Made by a program: the position numbers and the translations under genes
Notes under the pieces: generated by a model
Database searches by the model: none
What the model saw: the letters and a program-made list of their open reading frames with translations, nothing else
Told to the model about the DNA's origin: nothing
Source: an uncultured bacterium
GTDB lineage: Bacteria; Verrucomicrobiota; Kiritimatiellia; UBA8416; CALETX01
NCBI GenBank assembly: GCA_937920455.1
Contig: CALETX010000425.1
Coordinates: 1 to 11,609 of the forward strand
Length of the DNA: 11,609 bases
Direction of reading: 5' to 3'
In this document: piece after piece, positions 5,661 to 11,609 of the stretch
Layout: every line of letters starts with the position of its first letter
Position numbering within the stretch: the first letter of the stretch is position 1

Positions 5661-6742
5661 GAGGCCTCCTGTGCTAGATTGTACCATATTTCTCCCGTTT
5701 CGAGATCAGGCGTTGCGTCTGCACCGAACGCATCCTCCCCCGTCAGTCCCCTGCCAGCGCCGGCCAGGCCGGCAACCATGGCTGCATTGTCGGCGCAGAA
5801 CTCAGGGGCTGCTGGTGTAAATGGCACGCCGAACCTGCCCGCTAGGTCGGCGAGTTTTTCCCTGAGGCGCCTGTTCAGCGAAACGCCGCCGGCGACGCTG
5901 ATGGGGATGCGGAATCTCTCCATTGCTGTTTCGCAGGGCGATACCAGCGCGTCAACGATTGCCTCTTGGTAGCTTGCGGCAAGGATTCCTACCGTCTCAG
6001 CTCGGTATTGCGGATCATCAGGCAGGGGATTGTCGCGCAAATGATACAGTAAGGCTGTCTTGAGTCCGCTGAAGCTGAAACACAGGCGCGGGTTCAATCC
6101 AGTGATTCTACAGATTTCCTTTCGCGGCCGGCTCCGTGGAAATGTGATGCCAGATGCATCATGGCCGGCTGCGGCTGTCTCGATTGCAGGCCCGCCCGGA
6201 TAGCCCAATCCGAGCAGGCTGGCGCCCTTATCGAAGGCCTCTCCGGCCGCGTCGTCGAGCGTCTGTCCAAGAAGCTGATATTTCCCAAGCGCCTCAATCA
6301 ATATCAGACATGTATGCCCCCCGGAAACGACCAGGCAGAGGTATGGCGCAATATTTTCAATACGCCGTGTCTTGCATCCGATGAAGATGGAATAGATGTG
6401 AGCTTCGATATGATTCACCGCTGTCAAGGGGCGGTTGATGCGAATGGCAAGCCCTTTGGCGGCTGCAAGCCCCACAAGAAGGGATGTGGCCAGTCCTGGA
6501 CCGTACGTCACGGCAACGCGATCAATCCCCTCCCAACCGACGCCGGATTCCCTGACGGCCCTTTCAATAACGTCTGGCAACGCTTCGAGGTGGCATCTTG
6601 ATGCCAGTTCAGGCACAACCCCCCCGAATGGCGCATGCTTGATAGCCTGTGAATAAACCACGTTGGAAAGCACGTCTCGTCCGTCAGCCACAACCGCGGC
6701 GGCAGTTTCGTCGCATGATGTTTCTATTCCAAGAACGTTCAT
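5657..6742 (-). CDS. tsaD: tRNA N6-adenosine threonylcarbamoyltransferase TsaD
   Basis: TsaD (Kae1/YgjD/Gcp) moves the threonylcarbamoyl group from its adenylate to A37 of ANN-decoding tRNAs, together with TsaB and TsaE. The 361 residues begin M-N-V-L-G-I-E-T-S-C-D-E-T, the family start. They carry the metal-binding H-I-E-A-H (H111, H115), the ASKHA-fold motifs V-V-S-G-G-H-T and G-Y-P-G-G-P, F-S-F-S-G-L-K-T, V-A-G-G-V-S-L-N-R-R-L-R, and a C-terminal C-A-D-N-A-A-M with the third metal-ligand Asp. It is slightly longer than usual (about 340). The start is 14 bases after the protease gene and has no visible Shine-Dalgarno, unlike most neighbours, so translation may rely on coupling. Its stop overlaps the next gene as ATGA. 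TsaB, TsaC and TsaE are not in the window. Confidence 0.97.
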   Translation of the reverse strand: MNVLGIETSCDETAAAVVADGRDVLSNVVYSQAIKHAPFGGVVPELASRCHLEALPDVIERAVRESGVGWEGIDRVAVTYGPGLATSLLVGLAAAKGLAIRINRPLTAVNHIEAHIYSIFIGCKTRRIENIAPYLCLVVSGGHTCLILIEALGKYQLLGQTLDDAAGEAFDKGASLLGLGYPGGPAIETAAAGHDASGITFPRSRPRKEICRITGLNPRLCFSFSGLKTALLYHLRDNPLPDDPQYRAETVGILAASYQEAIVDALVSPCETAMERFRIPISVAGGVSLNRRLREKLADLAGRFGVPFTPAAPEFCADNAAMVAGLAGAGRGLTGEDAFGADATPDLETGEIWYNLAQEAS

Positions 6743-6756
6743 GTTCGTAAGGTCAG

Positions 6757-8094
6757 TTATCGTATTGTCCGCAGAGCTTTGAGCAGGTCAACTGCTCTCT
6801 GGAGCTGGGGATCAACCACATCGGCAAGGCTTTTCTTTTCCTCCTCGTTGAACAGGGCGGGGTTCTCAATGTGCGTGCGTCTCATTTGGATTCTCTGCCA
6901 TTCCTGGGGAGTGACATAGACCGGAATGTCCGGTTCGATCCCCTTGTCGTGTATCTGGCGTCCGGAAGGTGTGTAATAAAGGGCTGTTGTGATTCTGATG
7001 GCCGCTTGGCCGTCGGGTCGGAGGGGTATGACGCTTTGCACGGATCCCTTGCCGAATGTTGTTTCTCCTATGAGGACGGCGCGTTTATTATCCCTAAGTG
7101 CCCCGGCCACGATTTCGGAAGCGCTGGCCGACCCGCCATTGATAAGGACCGCTATGGGTATGTCGGTATTGTGATATGACCCGCCTGCCCGGCTTTCAAT
7201 CGGCGGACTGACGCCTTCTCTCCCACGTGTTGTCACAATAAGGTCTCCGGGCTTGAGGAACTTCTGTGCTGTTTCTATTGCCGCTTTCAGAAGACCACCG
7301 GGGTTCTGGCGAAGGTCCAGGACGAGGGCATTCATGCCCTGCTGAGCAAGCTTGTCCAAAGCTTCCTGTAGAGCTTCTGGAGCCGGAGCGGAGAATTGTG
7401 TTATCCTGACGTACGCAACGCCGTCCTCTATCATCCTGGCGCCCTTCACGCTGGGAACTTCGATATCATCCCTGATTATGACCACATCACGGGGTTCATC
7501 CTCATTCTGACGCGCAATTGTGACGGTCACCTTGGTTCCGCGCTGCCCGCGCAGTTTTTTCACCGCTTCGTTGAGAGGAAGATTGAGTGTTTTTTCACCG
7601 TCGATTGCAAGAATTCTATCGCCGGATTGCAGTCCAGCGCGGAACGCCGGAGTGTCTTCGATTGGGGCGATTACCGTGAGTACTCCTTCCCTCATGCCGA
7701 TGTGGACGCCGATACCGCTGAATTTGCCGGAAGTGTCCTCCTGCACGTTCTTGTAGGCTTCTTCCTCGAGGAAATCGCTGTGGGGGTCCAGGTTCTGGAG
7801 CATGCCGTGCAACGCGCCTGCCATGATTTCCTTGTATGATTTTTCCGTCACATAGTAGCGCTTGATATGCATTGCAATTTCGGCGAGAAGCGAAACCTGT
7901 TCATAGATCACATCACGATCATTGGTGATTGCTGGCGACGTACTGGGCGGTCCAGCCTGGGCCAGCAATACCGGCGGGTTTGCGGCCATGGCGACGCAGG
8001 CCACAGCAGTGACGGCGAATGCGGCGCAGACAGTATTGTGAATGATGCTCGATGAGCGGATTCGGCTGTTGTGTTTTCGTTTCATTTCAGGCAC
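6757..8094 (-). CDS. ctpA: C-terminal processing protease, S41 family with PDZ domain
   Basis: These serine proteases trim or degrade exported proteins from the C-terminus. The 445 residues hold a basic N-terminus, a hydrophobic export segment (about 21-46) with a possible cleavage after A-Q-A (45-47), a conserved N-terminal helix region (Q-N-L-D-P-H-S at 100-106), a PDZ domain (about 123-195) with its G-I-G-V-H-I loop, and the S41 core. In N-G-G-S-A-S-A-S-E-I the catalytic Ser should be S324, with K349 in F-G-K-G-S-V-Q; the 25-residue spacing equals that of S430/K455 in E. coli Prc. The start is GTG at 8094, chosen because AGGAG at 8106-8102 lies 7 bases ahead, while the ATG at 8085 is too far. 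It follows hisA by 14 bases and precedes tsaD. The name ctpA is used for the family; the substrate is unknown. Confidence 0.93.
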   Translation of the reverse strand: MPEMKRKHNSRIRSSSIIHNTVCAAFAVTAVACVAMAANPPVLLAQAGPPSTSPAITNDRDVIYEQVSLLAEIAMHIKRYYVTEKSYKEIMAGALHGMLQNLDPHSDFLEEEAYKNVQEDTSGKFSGIGVHIGMREGVLTVIAPIEDTPAFRAGLQSGDRILAIDGEKTLNLPLNEAVKKLRGQRGTKVTVTIARQNEDEPRDVVIIRDDIEVPSVKGARMIEDGVAYVRITQFSAPAPEALQEALDKLAQQGMNALVLDLRQNPGGLLKAAIETAQKFLKPGDLIVTTRGREGVSPPIESRAGGSYHNTDIPIAVLINGGSASASEIVAGALRDNKRAVLIGETTFGKGSVQSVIPLRPDGQAAIRITTALYYTPSGRQIHDKGIEPDIPVYVTPQEWQRIQMRRTHIENPALFNEEEKKSLADVVDPQLQRAVDLLKALRTIR

Positions 8095-8108
8095 GGCATA
8101 GCTCCTGT

Positions 8109-8843
8109 TTATTGCTTTCCAAGGGCGGCATTCATCATCTCGCGCAGTGTTGCGCGACCGTCATAAAGGGCCTTGCCGACGATGACTCCCTTGAGATTTG
8201 GAAGACCGAGATAAGCGAGCGTGGTGACATCAATGGGAGAAGAGATACCGCCTGCGGCGATCACATCGCATTTTACAGACCGGCATATTCGCTCGATAGC
8301 GCCCGCGTTTGGGCCGGACAGCATGCCGTCTCTCGACACGTCGGTGTATATGATAGTTCTTATGCCAGCCTGTTCGGCGGATCGAGCAAGGTCACTGGCC
8401 TGCACTGAAGACTCGCGGGTCCATCCGTCGGTTCTGACGATGCCGTCTTTTGCGTCTATAGAGACAATGATCCTGTCTCCGAAAAGAGAGACCAGTTCGG
8501 ACAGGCAGGCTGGCTCCCGGCAGGCGGTTGTGCCAACGGCTGCCGCAGCCGCTCCTGCTGAGAGGGCGTTGTGTATATGCGACGGTTCACGGAGGCCTCC
8601 GCCGATCTGAACCGGGATGTGTATTGCGGCAGTGATACGCGATACGACTTCGAGATGGACAGGTTCGCCTTTGAACGCTCCGTCAAGGTCCACTACATGC
8701 AGCCGGGTGGCGCCTTGAGATTCCCATCGCATAGCCACAGCGACAGGGTCATCGGAGTATATTGTGGCATCATCTGGGCGTCCCTGCCTGAGCCTGACGC
8801 ATTTGCCTGATTTGATGTCTATAGCTGGTATGACGGTAAGCAT
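8109..8843 (-). CDS. hisA: HisA, ProFAR isomerase of histidine synthesis
   Basis: HisA (phosphoribosyl-formimino-AICAR-phosphate isomerase) catalyses the Amadori rearrangement of ProFAR to PRFAR, a cytosolic step. The 244 residues form one (beta/alpha)8 barrel. The catalytic pair is D9 in I-P-A-I-D-I and D130 in V-S-I-D-A-K-D-G. Phosphate-binding glycines appear in Q-I-G-G-G-L-R (79-85) and A-A-G-G-I-S (196-201), and W141 follows the second Asp. T-D-V-S-R-D-G-M (167-174) is also typical. The ATG directly abuts the TGA of hisB (no bases between), with AAGGA five bases ahead in the end of hisB. In many bacteria hisH sits between hisB and hisA; here it does not. A dual HisA/TrpF (PriA) role cannot be excluded by eye but nothing suggests it. 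Confidence 0.96.
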   Translation of the reverse strand: MLTVIPAIDIKSGKCVRLRQGRPDDATIYSDDPVAVAMRWESQGATRLHVVDLDGAFKGEPVHLEVVSRITAAIHIPVQIGGGLREPSHIHNALSAGAAAAAVGTTACREPACLSELVSLFGDRIIVSIDAKDGIVRTDGWTRESSVQASDLARSAEQAGIRTIIYTDVSRDGMLSGPNAGAIERICRSVKCDVIAAGGISSPIDVTTLAYLGLPNLKGVIVGKALYDGRATLREMMNAALGKQ

Positions 8844-9434
8844 TCAGATCCTTCCCTTGCTTGAGGGTACTCCGCGCAGGCGTGGATCGGGCGAGCATGC
8901 CTCGCGCAATGCGCGCGCCATGGCTTTGAACAACGCTTCGTAGGCATGATGCGGTTCATCACCGCGGCGTAACTCAAGATGCAGTGCCATGCGGCCCTGG
9001 ACGGTGAATCCTCTCAAGAATTCCCTCACCAGACTTAGGTCAAATGATCCCGATTTCTTGCGACGCAAGCTGACATTCATGACCAGATATGGCCGGCCGC
9101 CAAGGTCAACAGATGCTTCGCCAAGGGATTCATCCATCGGCACTAGCGCCCACCCATAACGTTTGATAGACTTCCGGTCGCCAAGCGCCTCATTCAATGC
9201 GGCGCCCATAACCAGACCGACATCCTCCACCGTATGATGGTCATCAACTTCGCGGTCGCCCTTTGCGCGCACTTCAAGGTCGAACATCGCGTGATGGGCC
9301 AGCAGGACAAGCATGTGATCCATAAACCCTATGCCCGTGTTAACCCTCGCCGCTCCCGACCCGTCTACGAGCAGGCTGATTGATATATTGGTTTCCGCCG
9401 TTTTTCTTGTTACACTGGCGGCTCTCGGTTTCAT
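8844..9434 (-). CDS. hisB: HisB, imidazoleglycerol-phosphate dehydratase (monofunctional)
   Basis: The enzyme removes water from imidazole-glycerol phosphate to give imidazole-acetol phosphate and depends on two Mn ions. The 196 residues are the dehydratase alone; the histidinol-phosphatase domain fused to it in enterobacteria is missing, so that step must come from another gene. The duplicated metal-binding pattern is complete: F-M-D-H-M (H40), D-H-H-T-V-E-D (H66, H67, E70) and P-H-H-A-Y-E-A (H162, H163, E166). The start at 9434 overlaps the hisC stop as ATGA and has AAGGAG six bases upstream. It is one of four contiguous histidine genes. Confidence 0.97.
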   Translation of the reverse strand: MKPRAASVTRKTAETNISISLLVDGSGAARVNTGIGFMDHMLVLLAHHAMFDLEVRAKGDREVDDHHTVEDVGLVMGAALNEALGDRKSIKRYGWALVPMDESLGEASVDLGGRPYLVMNVSLRRKKSGSFDLSLVREFLRGFTVQGRMALHLELRRGDEPHHAYEALFKAMARALREACSPDPRLRGVPSSKGRI

Positions 9435-10486
9435 GAGATTCTCCTTCGCCTGATGTTCTTTATTTCCGAAATTAGGCGGCTGATTTCGTAGTCGGTTCCT
9501 ATGGTTATTCTGACATACTCGCCTGTTCGCGGGCCGGGGAAGTGACGCACGAAAATTTTGCGACGCTTCAGTTCAGCAAAGAGGTCGGCTGCATTAATCC
9601 ACGACGGCCTGACCCATAGGAAATTGGCCTGGGAAGGAAAGACCTCAAAATCGAGTTCCGTGAGCTCGGCAGACAGGCGTTTGCGTGTTGCGATGATTTT
9701 CCTGACATTCCTGCGCATGTGCGCCAGATCAGCAAGCGCGGCCAGCGCGATGCGCTGCGACAGGGCATTCACATTGTACGAATCCTTGATTTTGAAGAGC
9801 GCTCCAATCAGAGGCCGTGGCCCTACGGCATATCCCACGCGAATCCCGGCCAGGGAGAAAGCCTTTGAAAGCGTTCTGACGGCGATCACATTGTCAAGTG
9901 TCAGCGCCAGATCCATGCAGTCAGTTTCAGAAAAGTTCACATATGCTTCATCAATCACTACAACGCCAGGATGTTTGCGGCAAAACTGCCTGACCACGTT
10001 CTTTGGGAACAACATGCCGGTTGGTGCATTCGGATTGGCAAGAAAAAACAAGCTGGACGCATAACCTGCTGCCATTGCCCATTCAAAGGCCGGTCCGAGC
10101 TCAACAGGCTTTGTTATGACGCCCCTGATTGCGGCGAGAACAGGATACAGGGAATAAGAAGGCGTGAAATATCCGACGGTTCCGGTGTCCTCAACAAAAG
10201 CGCGTGTGGCAAGTGAAAGGATTTCGTCAGACCCATTGCCTACGAAGACCTGCTCTGTTGAGCAGCCGTGTATTTTTGCGATTCGTCGACGAAGCTGATT
10301 GGAGAGGGGGTCAGGGTACAGTCTCAAGCGTGCCGTGTCTGTTTCCAGAAGGGCCTTTGTGACCAGCGGTGACGGCGGGTAGGGGTTCTCATTCGTATTG
10401 AGTTTTACAACCTTCATCACGCCCGGCTGTTCGCCGGGTTTGTAGGCCGTCATTCTGAGAACTGAAGCTCTAATCAGATGTCTCAT
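9431..10486 (-). CDS. hisC: HisC, histidinol-phosphate aminotransferase
   Basis: This PLP enzyme (fold type I, class II aminotransferase) converts imidazole-acetol phosphate and glutamate to histidinol phosphate. The 351 residues fit the family. Markers in order are L-N-T-N-E-N-P-Y-P-P (29-38), G-N-G-S-D-E (83-88, cofactor phosphate region), N-P-N-A-P-T-G (151-157), D-E-A-Y (179-182), T-L-S-K-A-F-S-L-A-G (205-214) with the PLP lysine K208, and R216 just after in G-I-R-V-G-Y. The ATG at 10486 overlaps the hisD stop as ATGA but has no clear ribosome binding site, so coupling is likely. A later ATG (residue 12) is less likely because the N-terminal R-x-x-V-L-R-M-T-A-Y-K-P-G segment belongs to the family pattern. 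Confidence 0.96.
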   Translation of the reverse strand: MRHLIRASVLRMTAYKPGEQPGVMKVVKLNTNENPYPPSPLVTKALLETDTARLRLYPDPLSNQLRRRIAKIHGCSTEQVFVGNGSDEILSLATRAFVEDTGTVGYFTPSYSLYPVLAAIRGVITKPVELGPAFEWAMAAGYASSLFFLANPNAPTGMLFPKNVVRQFCRKHPGVVVIDEAYVNFSETDCMDLALTLDNVIAVRTLSKAFSLAGIRVGYAVGPRPLIGALFKIKDSYNVNALSQRIALAALADLAHMRRNVRKIIATRKRLSAELTELDFEVFPSQANFLWVRPSWINAADLFAELKRRKIFVRHFPGPRTGEYVRITIGTDYEISRLISEIKNIRRRRIS

Positions 10487-11609
10487 GGTTCGGTTTGTTT
10501 TGCGAATCGTGCCTGCGCCGATCTGAGATGGGCATCGAGCCCTTCTGCTTTGCTCAATGTCTCGATATCCCTAAGAGACACCGTCAGATCGCGCCGGCTA
10601 AAATCTACAAAGCTTATTCTACGCATGAAATCAGAGGTGCGGAGCCCTGAGAACATTGCTGCGGTTCCGCCGGTTGGCAGCACGTGGCTGGGACCAGCCA
10701 CATAATCGCCTGCCGCCTCAGGCGACCACTTGCCCAGAAAGACAGCGCCTGCGCATGATACTTTGCCCAGCCATCGCCGCGGATTTTCTGTCATGATTTC
10801 AAAGTGCTCAGGGGCAAAGGCGTTACATAGTCTCATCCCGGCTGCCAGATCCGCGACAAGAACGACGACAAGACCGGATTCCGTCACCTGCCGCACGAAA
10901 TCTCGTCTTGGGAGGGCCTCTGTCTGAGCAAGTATTTCCCGCAATACAGCCTTAGCCAGAAGGCGGGAATCTGTGACAAGAAGCGCTCTTTCCTCGCCTG
11001 AGCCGTGCTCGCATTGTGAGAGAAGGTCTGCGGCTATAAGCCGCGGATCGGCGGAATCGTCCGCGAGGATGGCTATTTCACTTGGTCCTGCCACCAGGTC
11101 GAGCGAAACGTGGCCGTACACCAGCCGTTTGGCAGCCGTGACGTAAGGGCCACCTGGTCCTACAAGCTTCTGGACAGGTTTCATGCTTCGCGTGCCATAC
11201 GCCATCATCCCGATCGCCTGTGGCCCGCCTATTCTGTAGATCTCACGCACACCTAAACGGCGGAGGCAATACAGCAAAGGTGGAGCCACGGTTCCATCCT
11301 TGCGACAGGGGGTGCACGCAGCGATATCCCGAACGCCGGCTACGCGGGCGAAAACCGCGGTCATGAGTACCGTAGAGGCAAGGGGGGCTGCGCCGCCGGG
11401 AATATATATTCCAACCCGGTCAAGAGGCACGAAAATCTCTCCCAGCTTCCCTCCATATCCTGTCGGAAATGACATGGAACGCGGCTTTTCAGCCTCCGCA
11501 AAGCGGGCAATAATGCGATTGGTTAGAAAAGTGACACTATCATCAGTCATGTTGATGATGGCACCTACTTGTCTGATGCTAGAGTCTTCTGCCACTAATT
11601 GTTGAAGAT
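10483..11609 (-). CDS. hisD: HisD, histidinol dehydrogenase, 5' end cut by the window edge
   Basis: HisD carries out the last two NAD-dependent oxidations, from histidinol to histidine, using Zn. The frame is open to the right edge. The GTG at 11595 is an internal codon and not the start, since the codons before it (L-Q-Q-L) continue and the family is about 430 residues; roughly the first 60 are outside. Visible motifs are P-L-D-R-V-G-I-Y-I-P-G-G, V-G-P-G-G-P-Y-V-T-A-A-K, D-L-V-A-G-P-S-E-I-A-I-L-A-D, L-L-S-Q-C-E-H-G (Zn-ligand Gln/His region), F-A-P-E-H-F-E (catalytic Glu-His) and G-D-Y-V-A-G-P-S-H-V-L-P-T-G-G. The last has Ser where Asn is usual before the His. It ends in an ATGA overlap with hisC. 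The operon promoter, and a possible hisG, would lie beyond the edge. Confidence 0.96.
   Translation of the reverse strand, partial: LQQLVAEDSSIRQVGAIINMTDDSVTFLTNRIIARFAEAEKPRSMSFPTGYGGKLGEIFVPLDRVGIYIPGGAAPLASTVLMTAVFARVAGVRDIAACTPCRKDGTVAPPLLYCLRRLGVREIYRIGGPQAIGMMAYGTRSMKPVQKLVGPGGPYVTAAKRLVYGHVSLDLVAGPSEIAILADDSADPRLIAADLLSQCEHGSGEERALLVTDSRLLAKAVLREILAQTEALPRRDFVRQVTESGLVVVLVADLAAGMRLCNAFAPEHFEIMTENPRRWLGKVSCAGAVFLGKWSPEAAGDYVAGPSHVLPTGGTAAMFSGLRTSDFMRRISFVDFSRRDLTVSLRDIETLSKAEGLDAHLRSAQARFAKQTEP

Noticed and set aside
5424..5972. Plus-strand frame of 182 residues across the tsaD/URO-D-like junction
   Set aside because: Antisense to two well-supported genes; low-complexity Ala/Ser/Pro composition typical of a shadow.
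7396..7839. Plus-strand frame of 147 residues opposite the S41 protease
   Set aside because: Antisense to the PDZ region of a clear gene and without its own motif.
9558..10064. Plus-strand frame of 168 residues opposite hisC
   Set aside because: Antisense to the aminotransferase core including the PLP lysine; no independent support.
1..11609. CRISPR arrays, tRNA or rRNA genes, riboswitches, defence or biosynthetic gene clusters
   Set aside because: I saw no direct repeat array, cloverleaf, conserved rRNA segment or suitable gene set; almost all of the window is housekeeping coding sequence.

Overview
The window is an ordinary chromosomal stretch of a moderately GC-rich, Gram-negative-type bacterium. 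The envelope type is suggested by a secreted protein that ends in a barrel-like Phe and by an exported S41/PDZ protease. An EF-P/EpmA pair, a URO-D-like paralogue inside a housekeeping operon and the general protein style would suit the PVC group (Kiritimatiellota, Lentisphaerota, Verrucomicrobiota). That placement is a weak inference, because no marker in the window fixes the phylum. I found no new defence, mobile or biosynthetic system.

Left end (1-312): the tail of an integrase-type DDE transposase enters from outside the window and stops at 253. About 60 bases then carry a candidate promoter and a clear Shine-Dalgarno. Plus strand (313-2693): efp (elongation factor P) and epmA (EF-P lysyltransferase) overlap by ATGA. 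They are followed by an unrecognised secreted protein that is probably an outer-membrane barrel. This unit runs head-on into the minus-strand genes across a 28-base gap at 2694-2721.

Minus strand (2722-11609), in transcription order from the right edge: hisD (cut by the edge), hisC, hisB, hisA, a C-terminal processing protease, tsaD, and a URO-D superfamily protein that is not HemE. Start-stop overlaps or gaps of 0-14 bases join all seven, so they look like one transcript. The next unit, rplU-rpmA-obgE, is the classic L21-L27-Obg operon. It has its own promoter, whose -35 hexamer overlaps the stop codon of the URO-D-like gene and whose spacer lies within a perfect 9-bp inverted repeat.

The genes serve histidine synthesis (HisD, HisC, HisB and HisA steps), translation (L21, L27, ObgE, EF-P with its modifying enzyme, and TsaD for the t6A tRNA modification) and envelope proteolysis. 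The least understood parts are the barrel-like protein after epmA, the URO-D-like protein, and the palindrome-promoter overlap before rplU.
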